Shown piece after piece: positions 1 through 12,061 of a stretch of 64,000 bases of DNA. The translations under genes were made by a program, and so were the position numbers. Under the pieces are notes generated by a model. It was not told where the DNA came from. It did no database searches and saw only the letters and a list, made by a program, of their open reading frames with translations. Each line of letters begins with the position of its first letter. Position 1 is the first letter of the stretch. The DNA comes from Symsagittifera roscoffensis. Taxonomy: Eukaryota; Xenacoelomorpha; Acoela; Convolutidae. The DNA is taken from assembly GCF_963678635.1 (NCBI RefSeq), contig NC_087067.1, forward strand, positions 29,188,403 to 29,252,402, in the 5' to 3' direction.

Positions 1-904
1 CCATTATTCAATGCATGAAAATTTTTTTTGCTGAATTGTTTATTTGATTTGCGATAGTCGATTGCAATCTTAGTTAAACCAATGCGGAATTGGAAAAAAA
101 TTTGACAATTACTTTTATAGTTTGTTTGAGGAATGTGGAAAAAATAACGGCCTAATGCTAATGTTAGTCGTCCTTGTTTTTCAACTTTTTTTTAGATGAA
201 TGAAATGTCTGAACCAAAGTATGAAAATTGGATGAATAGCTTTTTCGTGAGCCCGGATTTGTTGTTTTAGTATAGTAACTCTTACAACATTTTTCTATTG
301 TTCCCAACTATTTGCTTAAGACTAACGCAATGCGAGAATCAAATCTGATTGTTGTTCCTTTTTTCCCAGCCAAAATTTTTGCAGAAAAATCATAAAGTGG
401 TGCTGTTTCATTGGCAAAAGGGAAGCAGTTATTTAACAACTTATCATTCAACAATTTTTTTTTACATTTGTAAGCAACTGATCATTTGAAAAAAAAACTT
501 TCAAGGTCTAAATCCTCAAAGTTCGGTTATTCGTTTGAAAAAATTCGAAAAAATTGCAATTTTGGTCTAAGACCAGTGTAAGGTGGTTTAAAAATTTGTA
601 TGACGGTATCATTAGCGAACTGTCGGAAACAAACTTTTAGCGAACTGTCGACTCTACTTGGAATCAGCCTTCGTTATCTAGAACTTTGGAAGTTTTGTAA
701 ATTAATCTTCGAGCCCAAGTACAGAAGGCTACTGGCAATATAAAACCAAGAAACCAATGCAATGATTGTTTTTTGCTAATTAAAACTTCATTAAATTTTT
801 GTCAATCATTATAGCAAGTTTTTTAATGCTAGCAAAGCCTGTACTTACAGATCTGTGTTGCTTCCGAAACATGGTAGCACTATTAGTAAAATCATAAAAT
901 GCAC
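1..904. other. AT-rich non-coding stretch, nothing recognised
   Basis: Poly-A/T-rich sequence with stops in all frames. The only local pattern I see is the 12-mer agcgaactgtcg occurring twice between about 610 and 655. No gene, RNA or element end could be supported. Confidence 0.5.
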
Positions 905-1104
905 NNNNNNNNNNNNNNNNNNNNNNNNNNNNNNNNNNNNNNNNNNNNNNNNNNNNNNNNNNNNNNNNNNNNNNNNNNNNNNNNNNNNNNNNNNNNNNNN
1001 NNNNNNNNNNNNNNNNNNNNNNNNNNNNNNNNNNNNNNNNNNNNNNNNNNNNNNNNNNNNNNNNNNNNNNNNNNNNNNNNNNNNNNNNNNNNNNNNNNNN
1101 NNNN
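905..1104. other. Assembly gap of 200 N
   Basis: Exactly 200 N bases. The round number suggests a placeholder rather than a measured size. Reading frames that run across it are meaningless. Confidence 0.99.
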
Positions 1105-1207
1105 AGCGAATCGTGATACACTAAAGAATTCCTAAAGTGTCACGAAATACATAAGTTCACTATAAAATATTAAAATTGCACTTTGAATTATCCAACAACT
1201 TCATAAG

Positions 1208-1209
<2 letters not shown>

Positions 1210-1268
<59 letters not shown>
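1210..1268. repeat. (TA)n microsatellite
   Basis: About 29 uninterrupted TA dinucleotides. A run of alternating Tyr-Ile codons in one frame is a by-product of this tract. Confidence 0.97.
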
Positions 1269-1272
<4 letters not shown>

Positions 1273-1619
1273 GGTGCAAAACAGCTTCAAAACATGCGAC
1301 GTTCAACAAAAAAAACTATTCACCCAAAAAGATTCCATTGATTCCAAAAATGGTTCAAGTTCCTTGTGCGCCAAAATCTTCCTTGTGCTTAGGCCAGAAG
1401 TTTGGTCAGTTTAATTTGGTCGAAAAAAAGGAAAACTGGCATAAAGTTTTTCAAAAACGTCAGTGGATAAATTTTATACCTTTTTGCTTCCACACATATT
1501 AAAAAAAGTTCACAAGAAGTTTGCAATTTTACAATGCAAAAAGGGTTGCTTAGAAATATTCAAACTATAGCCTTGATTTTTAATTAGACACAAGCAATAA
1601 AATTTTCAAGACTTCATTG

Positions 1620-1815
1620 AATTTGTAAATATCTATTGCTTCATAAATCTTTCAGTAGTCTGCTTAGCTTAAAATGGGTTAGGCGCGGCGACCATGAAAA
1701 CTGATTTGACAGTAATCAATATTACATTGATTAGAACTAAACGTTTGCGGAATCATAAATCAGAAATTTTTGCAAGCAAAATGTATCACTGATAAGCAAA
1801 TTGTGTATAAACTAT
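1620..1815. repeat. Dispersed repeat, copy A (mate near 9.69-9.86 kb)
   Basis: The stretch running from ctttcagtag through gaaaactgatttga to actgataagcaaattgtgt reads like 9700-9855 in the same orientation with scattered differences (for example ctttcagtagccgtgctt and actgataagcagtttgtgt there). It is an old two-copy or larger interspersed repeat of unknown class. Confidence 0.55.
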
Positions 1816-2078
1816 TCATTCAAATGAAATACATATGCTCGTTTTAAAAATGTTGGCGGAAAAATGATATTTTTTTGATTCAAGGTATATTTTTGAAAAT
1901 CCTATTGGAATTTATAGGTAGGCCTATGAATTTTGTGTAAGTAGCAAGAAACTTAATTACTCCGCTCCCTCATATGTGCCTCATTGTCCCTATTTCCAAA
2001 AAACTGTACTTTGGAGCACGGAATTAAGATTCTCAACAAGATATTCAGCCGAGTGCTCGAGACTCAAAATTAAAAAAA

Positions 2079-2220
2079 CATGCCGCAAAACGAAGAGTTC
2101 AGATTGGTTAAAAATTCGATGCAACTCGTTTTTTGCGAAATTGAAAAGTCATGCCGCAAAATGCGAGCTTGTGATTCGCCAAAAATCGGTGCATCTAGAT
2201 ATGTCATTGCGCGTCATTCT
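2079..2220. repeat. Diverged 71-bp direct duplication
   Basis: Two copies beginning catgccgcaaaa start at 2079 and 2150, followed by similar words (gattggttaaaaattcgatgca and gattcgccaaaaatcggtgca). A related stretch in inverted orientation lies near 9390-9425 (accaatcagaacccttcgtt followed by ttgcggatgcggcatg). The 101-codon ORF at 1976-2281 runs through it and is probably fortuitous. Confidence 0.5.
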
Positions 2221-2281
2221 GCAATTTTTGGCAATAACTAACCTGCTTTTGTCTGGTTTTTATCAGTTCATTTTCTTTTAA

Positions 2282-4232
2282 ACCATTTCAGATAACAGTT
2301 TGTTCTCCGATAAAGAGTAATAAAAAAATATAGTGAAGTTCCAACAGAGAACCGAATTGCTATTAAAATGCTAGACGGAAGAATTTTAAGTGAACAAGTA
2401 GAAGTAGAGATAAAAGGATGTATCCCCGGATCAAAGCCAACTAACTACCCTTGCATCTCAGCTTTGTGGAATAACGCTGACTACACTTTTTATCTGACTT
2501 TCCCAAACGTAACAGAAACATGAGTTTTTAAATTAAAGCTTCGAAGAATTTAAGATAAATTTTACAAATTTGGGAGAGTAGAAACTGGTTGCAGCGTGAC
2601 CCACCTACTGCTACAGGCATATTTTTTCGTTTCCAGACTTTGAAAAAAATAACAGAAACTGATAGGTATTTGTTTTTTGAAATTCGGTTTGGTTATAACA
2701 AGAGTTTCATTAAAACAGAGCTAACTCAAAAAACGTTAATATTGGATTTTAAAACTAGTTTCCCGTAAATATATTTTTTCACAGAATGGTCAGAAAGATC
2801 AATTTCGAGATATGCATGCTCTTTTGAAAAATCAAACAAAGGTTTTTTCATTTAGGTAGTCAGTAGGTATTAATCGTTTCCGACAGTAAATATATATTTT
2901 TTTCAAATACAATTGTTAGAAAAATTCTTTCGTTCTAGTTTTGGTTGGTTCTTTTAAGTTTTTTTTCCAATTAAAGTGTTAATATCTGGTATTGCTTTTT
3001 ATTGGCTTAATTTAAAAAGCATGGATTTTAAAGTAAGCCAACAAAATTTTTGTTATACTTTTTCAATTATGGTTGAAGGTTCTAACCTGCCATTTCACCA
3101 AGTCTGATTTTGAATAAACTCTGATTTTGAAGTTTTTTTTTCGATTAAACTGTTTATGCTGGTGTTTCATTGGCTTAGTCAAATTTTGTTGCCCAGTTTT
3201 TTCAAATGCTTTTCCTGTTTCAGTAGAGATGGGTCCTGCAAAACTGTACACTCGTGTTCAAATTTTGTACTGTTTTGACTTCTTATATTTCCAAGGTTTT
3301 CACCAAAAAAAATTGCACAAGACACTTGTACCAGACAATCGAAGTTTTGCCTGTTCCAATGTTCTAATAATAAACCAAAAAAAATTCTAATCTTTTTTAT
3401 TTTTAACGGGTTTTCTTCTGCGTTCCAAAAAGGATAATATGTTCTGACACAAAAAAGAAGTGTTAAAATGTGTAAATTTTTTTTAACATTTCCACACAAC
3501 GAACAGCAATTCTCTAGACGTCGAATAAATTTTACCTATCTGTCAGTCATCTTTCAAACTGAATGAGAACAGTCTGAAAAAGTTTTAACAGATATAATTC
3601 TCACGAAAAAAATTTTGTCTGGTAAAAGACAAACAAAACAGAACCAAAAAACGTCGAACCAAAAAAATCCAGACATTTTTTGTAAAATATATAGATGAGA
3701 TAAGCCGACAAAACTTCTTTTGATATAAAATTTATTGACAAAATAAATTTTAATAAAATATTTTTCTCTGAGAGACTGCTAATGTTTTTAAAACTGATAA
3801 TCGAAAGAAACTTTTTAAAACTGTTGAAAAGATCATGATCAGTTAAAGATTTGCTCAGTAGTAAAAGTAGAAAACGTATACTACTACTTCATTTTAGTTT
3901 TTTCAGTTAGTTGTTGAGCTTAAAGGATCTCTTGTTTGTTTCAAATTGATTTCTCGTTTTTTAGAAAAGTGACGATTATGAATAGGTTACAACTTCTTTG
4001 TTGGTTTTTCGGGCATTGGACTTTTAAGAAACTGAAAATAATTTTGCCGATTTTTTTTTGTTTATTCTTCTTAATAATAAAAAGAAACTTCTGTGAACTG
4101 TGAATTAAATATTTGATGCAATTAGGTTCACTTTGATTTTTAGCGAGTTTTCTGATCAGCTAAGAGAAAAATTGAGAACCAAGTTCTATTCACAATGAGC
4201 CATATCATCAATAATTTTCGTCTTAGCAAATT
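2282..4232. other. AT-rich non-coding stretch
   Basis: Several open frames of 60-110 codons overlap on both strands near 3060-3500, but they are rich in Phe/Lys/Asn from homopolymer runs and show no motif. I see no gene here. Confidence 0.4.
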
Positions 4233-4385
4233 ATGAAAATAAAAAAACGACTAGATTTCTTATTTAAAAAAATGAGAAAATTTATTTTGTCGAATAGTAC
4301 GAAAACAATCTTTCGTTCAAATTATCTCTGCCAATTTGTTCAAATTTTTTCAATCATTCGTTCAAATTTTCGGAAGTCACACAAC

Positions 4386-7300
4386 ATGGTTTCCAGGAAA
4401 AAAGCGAAATATAATTGCGGCATTTGCTTGAAAACATTTACGAGATGTGATAATCTTCTTCGCCATCTTCGACAAAATCATGATGTGTAAGTCCTAGAAA
4501 ATGTGTTTACTGTGATGAAGTTTTTGCTAAACACTGTTATTTGAAAGATCACATTGAACAGCAACATGACGTCTGACGCAATCAAAAAAAGGAAAAATGC
4601 AACGAGCTGAAGTGTTCATTAAAGAAACACGCTGTTAAAAAATTTTTGCCTACAGAATGGCTCTTGGGAACGAAATAGATTTGCTTTGCTATGTGGAGGC
4701 AAAAAAAAACAACCTTCAATAATTCACTACTGCAAAATCTCTTGAATGTGAACCAATCAAACTTCAGCTATCAGATTTAGCCAATCTGGTAAAAACCTCT
4801 TGACATGCCAAGGTCCCTTGTCACGTCAGAAGCTTTGCGAAACCATTAATAAAGTATGTTGGAGATGAAGATTACAGTATCATGGTTGTTCATCTGATCA
4901 GCAATCTCCAGATTTCCTGTGGTAGCGCATTGGCTATCTGATTGAGTCACTTTCTCATCTTTATATTTGTATCAATCTATACAAACCGATCAAATGGAGT
5001 AGTTACGTCCCCACACCAGCAAAATATTACAATAAACCTTTCTGTTTAACATAGGGAACTATGATTGAATGTGTACTGCATACTCTGTGATAGCTGCTTT
5101 TCGCCTGAGTGCAAAACACAAAAAAAACCAGCACAGTACAGAAGCAGGGTAGACCTAATCAATCCGATTGGTTTCGATCTATGTATGCCAATAAATGAGA
5201 TTTTTCGGGTCGAGTTGATCAACGGACAGTTAGTAAAGGTCTTTGGTCTTGAAAAGAATCAGATAGATCTTTTGTGTTTTTCAAAGACATCGTTCTACCG
5301 AACAATCTTGATGTTACTGTCCAATGTGGTCCAATTTCATTTCTGTCTCATTACGATTTTGTGACTCAATAATACTCAATCTGTACATACAGGACAAAAC
5401 TGTGTGATTTTTGTCTTTTTGATTTTTCAACTTAAACAATTTCGGAGGACAAACTGAACTTATGTGAAAAGCATGCGCGTACTACAATACGAATACTTTC
5501 GAGGGAACAAAATTTATGTTCCAACAGTTATTTGAAACATCAACTTGCCCATTTATTTTATATGCGGACCTTGAAATGCTCTGTCTAAAACTTAAAGACA
5601 AGTTTTCGTAAAAATGTCGAGCAATCACTCATTTAATGATATGTCTCATGGAGAAAAATCTGTAGAATGTTTCTATAATTAAGTTTGACAGAAAGCCAAA
5701 TAGTTACCAAATGCCAAGCATAAGGTAGAAAGCTTACAAAATCCTATGTATATCGTCAAAAAATTTTTGAGACTCAAGTGAACTGTATAATCTGCAGAGA
5801 AAAGCTCTCCAACAGAACTATTGTTCACCATGGCCATGGCACTGGAAAAGTATGGATTGTCCCATTGTGATTGCAGCTTACAAGTGCGAACTCAGTCTTT
5901 CACACCTGTGCTGCTACACAAACTGAGCAAATATGACGCTCATCATCTCTTTGGAAATTCTTTAGCCCATGGAAAGACTGACAATAATACCTTGCACAAG
6001 TGAAACGTACCTTTACTTCAATTTACATGCTCCTGTGGGTAATTACATCTCAAAACCGGGAGTTGTACAAACAAAGTGCGAAAAAATGAGGCTTTTGGAT
6101 AGCTATACATTCCTCCAATGTAGTTTAGACCGTCTGATGAAAATTTAGACAGAAAATTTATTTGGGAATTCTTGCACAACACTACAAAGATCTAAGTGAA
6201 TAAAAATTGTTCAAAGAGGAAGATCTCGACCCATATTCTTATGTCGAAAGCTTCAGTAAGCTCGAGAAAAAATTTCACTGGAGTTTGGAACGAAAAGGAT
6301 CAATTCATTATCCTGAACACTGACGTTTCAACTGCTGATTTGCAATATGCGAACTGTGTCTGAGAAACGTTCAATTGTCGTGACGTGGGATATTATCGTG
6401 ATGTCTAATCGAAAACTGAACTTTTGCTTTTTACCGGATGTTTTCAATAATTTTGAAATCTTTTTACAAAGAAAAATCAATTGAAACCCTTGTCACTATT
6501 ACAGCCCAAAAAATAAGGCGTGAGATGCAACACTGAAAACTACAGGAGTAGAATTGGAGCTTTTTTCAGATTTTGATAAGTTATTTTTCTGCGAAAAAAC
6601 TATTCGTGTAGGCCTCAACATAGAATAGCAGAAAACATGAATAAGAAGGCGAACAACCAATTTTTTTCAACGCACGATGAAAATAAAGTCACAGCAGATG
6701 GTCTGTTTCTAGATGTTCTCTGTGGGGGAACGGGAACGATGTTGAAGAAAATGTCAGTGGGCAATTAGTTTAAAAAATCTCTAGCTGAGATAATAAATAC
6801 CTCAGATGAAGCAGAAACGGGATTTTTCGCACAGTGTGATAACAACTATCTGAAACAATTGCACGACCTACTTACATATTGATTTTCCTCTACAGAAGGC
6901 GAACAACTAATTTTTTTCAACGTACGATGCAAAAAAGGTCACAGCATATGGTCTCTTTTTAGATGTTGTAAACCTCTGTGGGGGAACGGGAACGACATTG
7001 AAGAAAATGCCAGTGGGCAAGTAGTTAAACAAATCTCTAGCTGAGATAATAAATACCTCAGAAGAAGCAGAAACGGGCTTTTCCGCTCAGTGGGATATCA
7101 ACTATCCGAAACGATTGCACGACCTACTTACATAATGATTTTCCTCTTAGTGCTGATTAGTTTGAAACAAATAATGGCTTTCTTTCAGACTGCCAGATGA
7201 AATTTCAGCAAAAATCATAATAAAAAAACTCATGGAAGCGTTATATGACAAAAATTTACACTTGTCATTTTTAACGGTGAAAATTTTTGTGTACCAAGTC

Positions 7301-8176
7301 TTAGAAATTATGAAAACACAAAAAATGTTCAAGCTGATAAAACAAATTTCATTCAGCGATTTACAGATTTAAACACGGAGTTGATACAGCTGCCTGGAAG
7401 TTTGAAAATAACTTCTTCAAATTGCTTAATATTTCTTCCTTTGGAAAAACAATGGGCAATTTACGGCCAAGAAACAGTGTCAAATTAGTTGGTGCCAAAG
7501 AAGGCGCTAAGTTCTTTTGCAGTAAAATTAGTTTCAATAACCTCAGTTTTCTGGGAAAGGCTTAATCGGTGTCAATCTGACAACCAACTCGATCAATTGA
7601 AACGAACTTTTTTAAATTGGCGCGGCGATTGTTGATGTTTTCAACTTTGAACTTGATAACTTCCATTACAAAATTCCTCTACATACACGGTCAAAAAGCT
7701 CATGTCTTATACGAAGACACCAATAATTTTGTTTAATGAAGTCCAGACTGAGAACCTTTACAAAGATTTGCTGAGACTGAAAACCGATTTAGATCTGAGC
7801 TCGTATCCATTTGATCACCTACTTTTTGACCAAAAAAAAACTAAAAAAGTCTCTCCAAACCTATCTGATGTTTTGAATGGCTTTGTTGTTGTTGAAGTGA
7901 TATTTTTGAAGCAAAAAGAGTATTCAATTGCATATCTAGATGGATCTGAGTTAAAAACAGAGCCGGGCAAAAAGCAGTTAACCGTGAGGTGAAAAAACTC
8001 TCAATCATGATCAGTTCAAATCTGTTCTGCCTAAAGGAACGAAAATGAAAGTTTCTATGGTGCGGCTTACAAATAACAAAAATAAAAACTCTGTTAACGT
8101 AAAAAAATAGCAATGCCTTATTTTGACAAAAAACGATAGTACTCTGACAATGGAATGTATTCTTATACTTTTAGTC
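4386..8176 (+). pseudogene. Maverick/Polinton-type DNA polymerase B, broken
   Basis: Family-B, protein-primed DNA polymerase of a virus-like Maverick/Polinton (adintovirus-like) transposon; its role in an intact element is copying the element DNA. In order I see: two C2H2 zinc fingers in different frames (CGIC...HLRQNH at about 4420-4480; CVYC...HIEQQH at about 4501-4570); an Exo I-like motif YADLEML near 5560; an Exo II-like HKLSKYDAH near 5925; LLDSYTFLQCSLDRL near 6095; motif A region near 6705 (twice); motif B KLLNISSFGKTM near 7425; motif C degraded from the family DTDS to YEDTNN near 7705; a KxY-type KQKEYSI near 7910; and a C-terminal YFDKKR...YSDNG near 8115-8150. The length, about 1,260 codons, is near that of the family. 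Many frameshifts and stops make it inactive. The first in-frame Met of the finger domain is at 4386, and an upstream Met exists at 4233. No Maverick capsid genes adjoin it. Confidence 0.85.
6644..7148 (+). repeat. 250-bp tandem duplication inside PolB palm
   Basis: Copies begin at agaaggcgaacaac (6644) and agaaggcgaacaac (6894), so the period is 250. Both encode the motif A neighbourhood (LFLDV...CGGTGT, then SLAEIINTS, then a degenerate form of the family's LHDLHNDYPLAPE segment). The copies differ at perhaps one base in ten, so the duplication is not recent, and both have stops. Confidence 0.85.
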
Positions 8177-8211
8177 ACTATCTACTGATTACAATATTTC
8201 CTCTAAAACAG

Positions 8212-8620
8212 GATGCGAAGATATGATTGTTTCTATCATATCTAATGACGGGCTTGAAGAGGAACCTTCGGTTGAGAGCGATGATCAGATAATGATGACT
8301 TCCACAGTGACATATCATTTCATCCTCGAGACCCGGAATTCTATTGCACACTAGAAATTGCCAGCGACGATGAAAAGATATTGGATTGGCATGCTCCAGT
8401 GAACGAAAATTTTTTTCTGCCTTCTCATTTCAATTACAAGAATTTGAATCACAAGAAATCATAGATCCACCGCCCAACAAATTGATTCACTGGAAAGCGA
8501 TCTGAAGCCCAACTTTGATTCACTGAAGCCAAACAAATCAACCGCCCAACTTTCATAGATCCACCGCTCAACAGATCCAACGCCCGAAGACCTTATTTTT
8601 CAACTTTTATAAAACATACA
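8212..8620 (+). pseudogene. Unrecognised broken acidic ORF after PolB
   Basis: Just past the PolB C-terminus, coding-like reading continues across several frames: an acidic start (GLEEEPSVESDD), then YCTLEIASDDEKILDWHA, then a Pro/Asn/Lys-rich part with the short words gattcactg and catagatccaccgc repeated. Composition differs from the homopolymer-rich surroundings. It could be a small accessory gene of the same Maverick copy or a fragment of something else. I do not recognise it. Confidence 0.3.
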
Positions 8621-8826
8621 CAAAACGATATACATCGAGAACTAGTTGAAAAAGACACTTTTAGTAATCTCAAAGAGTGTTGAGTCTGTGTGAACAAAAT
8701 TATGTTCATTAAGCTGTTGATAATTTTAAATTTTAATAATTTCAATGAGTGCGTGTTTGTGACATAGTTATCTTTATTATTCCGTTGATCATTTTAGCAA
8801 CCACAATAAGTACATGTCTGTGTGAC

Positions 8827-9284
8827 GGGTCTAGGACAACAAGCCGACGGGACTTCAAGCCAAAAGGACTTCAAGCCGAAATTAAAACCTTACAAGCACC
8901 TCAAAACACTATGTTATCATCTGTAAAACGTTATTTTTCAAAAATTTTGGCAAGTTTAGTCCATAATAAACGTTATTCATGACGATGCACCACTTGTGAT
9001 TGGCATCCGTTAATAACATCAGCCGGTTTTTGAAATGCATAAATTATAAACATGAAAAATGCCTTCAACCATGTTTTACTTTTCAACTTTCCGAAACATC
9101 ATCTGAAGGCTTAAATTGTATGAAAACGCCAATAACTTGTGAAGAAAGATCATGAAATTCAGAAATTCTTCAAAAAATTTTTCAAATTCATCATATTTTA
9201 CGAGTTTATAAAGAACTATTCGGCTTGAAGTCCCTAATTTTACGATTCGGCTTGAAGTCCCGTCGGCTTGATGTTCGGCACCCC
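8827..9284. mobile_element. MITE-like element with inverted ends
   Basis: The left end holds acaagccgacgggacttcaa and then a second ggacttcaagccga. The right end holds the inverse complement of both. Flanks are tgtgtgac (8819-8826) and tatgtgac (9285-9292), 7 of 8 identical, which would fit an 8-bp hAT-type target duplication. The outermost bases are GGGT on the left and GGGG on the right (inverted), so exact ends are uncertain. There is no transposase inside; reading frames in it are short. Confidence 0.6.
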
Positions 9285-9389
9285 TATGTGACATAGTTAT
9301 GTGCTAATGCTGTTGTTTATAGTTATCTGCAGTTAATTTTTGGATGAGTTTTTTTAGTTTTAAGTTGTAGATGCAACAACAGTTTTTTT

Positions 9390-9860
9390 CTACCAATCAG
9401 AACCCTTCGTTTTGCGGATGCGGCATGGCTATGTTATTTCTAGTCTAGGGCACTGCTGATTATCTTGTTTAAACATGTCTTTTTCTGTGTGCCAAAGTAG
9501 AGTTTTTTAGAAATGGGGAAATTAACGGTTTCATGAGAGGCAGGGTGATTATTTTTTTGTTTCTTACAACTTGTGCAAATTTACAAAAGAAAAAAAATTA
9601 GTTGTTAAGAAAGACTGAAACTGTTGCATTGGTTTTTAATCAGACCAAAACAGTAAAAGGTTTAAAGTTTCACTGAAACTGCTCGATATTTATTGTATTG
9701 AAAGACTTTCAGTAGCCGTGCTTCGGTTTATATGGACTAAGCGACCTCGAAAACTGATTTGAAAGTTTTTAAAATAGTTAGAATTAAACATACGTGGAGT
9801 CACAAATAAGAATTTTTTGAAGCAAATTTTATTACTGATAAGCAGTTTGTGTTTTTTGAA
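9390..9860. repeat. Dispersed repeat, copy B (mate at 1.62-2.2 kb)
   Basis: Positions 9700-9860 match 1650-1815 in the same orientation, while 9390-9425 matches 2079-2115 in inverted orientation. The two parts therefore differ in relative order and orientation from copy A, which suggests rearrangement or two unrelated repeats that happen to neighbour each other in both places. Confidence 0.45.
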
Positions 9861-9960
9861 ATACATTTTTTCTCTATTTTTTGAAATTGGTTTAGAGGTG
9901 GGTCGAAAAAAAATTGAAAAAGTGAATCCAATGCCTAAAAGTAACCAAAACAACAGCATC

Positions 9961-11866
9961 TGGGATTCGAAAACATTGATAAATTATTATTTGAAATCAA
10001 TTGAATATGGATGTATAACCCAAGATAAAAATAGGGCCCAGTAAGGCGTCTGAACCCAATTTGAATGAGTTTTAAATTGTTTTCAAAATAATTTTTCCCT
10101 AACATACCTTCATTTCCTAATCTCCGGGCGATTCATCGCACTATGTAGTTACAACCCAAAAAACCATACAATCCAGCCAAGTTTCCGAGTAAAACATGGA
10201 GAAATATACTTTGAGCAATACTTTTTGCAACTGTGCCATAAATTACGAAAACAGAAAACTGAGCGCCAACAATTGAATAACTGATTTCAATAAACACTAA
10301 TGAAAACTTGATACACTATTTACACTTTGAAGTACAAGAATAAGTCATTCATAGAACTTTTTAGTTATTTTCTTAGGCTGAGAAATTATCCGGTATCAAA
10401 AAGGGGCAATCATGATTATGCGAGACCCCCAGTATAGGTAGTAAAACTCGGCTTACAAGGTTAATCAGGTTGATTCGGGTCTATAAATGCCAGTTTATAC
10501 CATCTGCATGAAATTTTCACAACGGTGTGATATTGTGGGATATTGTACATCCGAGTTAGAAAAAGTTATCGTTCTCACATTGGAAATAAGTCGTGCAGAG
10601 AACGTGTCATGTCACGTTAGCAGTTGATTTTACTTTGCCTTTCGCATAACTATTTCACTCTGCTGCAAACCTAACTGAAGATTGTAAAAATTGGCATTTT
10701 AAAATTGCGAAAATATAGTAGGTCCTTGAAATCAAACACTGCTACTTTCATTGAGGTGCATTCAGGTTCTAGGTTTTTGAAAGACCGATGTGGAATGTTT
10801 TCGAAAAAATTACCCAAAAATTTTGCGAGATGGTTTTTTTTATAGAAATTAAAAACCAAATTGATAAATAGTTCTTGGCAATTTTTTTTGGTTCAAATTG
10901 TATGTAGAGATTGTCAAAGTTGGTCTCTCCAAACTGGCAATTTAGATAGTAGACACCTGAATTTTTAAAAATAATATCCTGCAAATTATTTTTTTGAGGC
11001 TTAGGAACCTTGCAATCTAATTTTGCCCATTTTGAAGTAACATCCCTAATTTTGATGAAACGATATTTTTAACATCTCGTCTTTTTGAGAAAATGATTTT
11101 TTTTTCACACGACCGAGGATTACTTGAGCTGATGCACTGTTTGACTAAACTTGATTGATATAAATATGCGAACTCAATCTAATTGTTACCTGACTTGACG
11201 TTCAAAGTAATTAGAGGGAAAGAGCTGCAAAAGTTTTGATTATCGCATTTTTGTCTCAAATCAAATCAAACAGCGATTAGGTCAGTAAGATCAGAAAAAA
11301 GGAGACAACTTTATTTTGAAATGTTACCATTAACATGAATAAGATCTCCTGTAAGTCCTGTGGTTGTTGTGATTATGTCCCTTTTTGACAACATCTGTTC
11401 AGAGTTTTCAACTTCAGATTCGCCTGAAATAAATGAATAAAACTTTGACAGAATATCCAATAAAGCTTTATCAGTAAAAACCTTTTTGGTTCTGAAAACT
11501 AGTGAAATTTATAAAACTGAGATTAAATAGGTTTTAAAAGAAACTATGAGTATAATTTTTCCCTCTGAAAAAAGGAGGAAAGTCTCGAAAAAATGTTTAT
11601 GCTACAAAAAAACAATTAATAATATTACACAAACCTGATTTCCAATTGGCCAAAAGTTGAACTTTTATAAACTCTCAAATACTGAATTGACACCTTTCTC
11701 ATTCTCAGTTATTAGATCAAAAACATTGAAATTGATTGTTGCTTGTAACTATATTTTTGCTTGAAAAACTGGTAGAAGAGGATGATTTTGCTCTCTCACA
11801 CATGTTTTTTCACGACAAGGCATGAATGAAAAATGAAATTTTAGAACGCATGAACGAAAAAAGAAA
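9961..11866. other. AT-rich non-coding stretch
   Basis: Only short overlapping frames are present (for example on the minus strand at 10671-10984). No motif, element end or tandem repeat was noticed. Confidence 0.4.
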
Positions 11867-11975
11867 TCATTTGCATAGTTTCGCGCCTTTTCCCAGTTCT
11901 TTCACAATTTTCCGGGCTCTTTCACAATTTTCTGGCATCTTTTCCTCAGAAAGAGCAAAAACATAGTCTTCAACA

Positions 11976-12061
11976 GTTAGAACATAGTTGAAGATTGCCT
12001 CGGGCAAAGAGCCGCACTCGAGCACTTCGTGCCCTCGGGCATCTTTCAACTATGTTCTAAC
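11976..12061. repeat. 86-bp imperfect palindrome
   Basis: The 17-bp arms gttagaacatagttgaa and ttcaactatgttctaac are exact inverses. Inside them lie further complementary GC-rich parts around cctcgggc / gccctcgggc. The whole stretch could extrude as a hairpin. A 60-codon minus-strand frame (11867-12049) passes through it and is likely incidental. Confidence 0.8.

Noticed and set aside
780-1135. Open frames around 1 kb on both strands
   Set aside because: They consist mostly of unknown residues because they run through the 200-N gap.
1176-1502. 108-codon plus-strand frame
   Set aside because: Half of it is the Tyr-Ile run made by the TA microsatellite; no motif follows.
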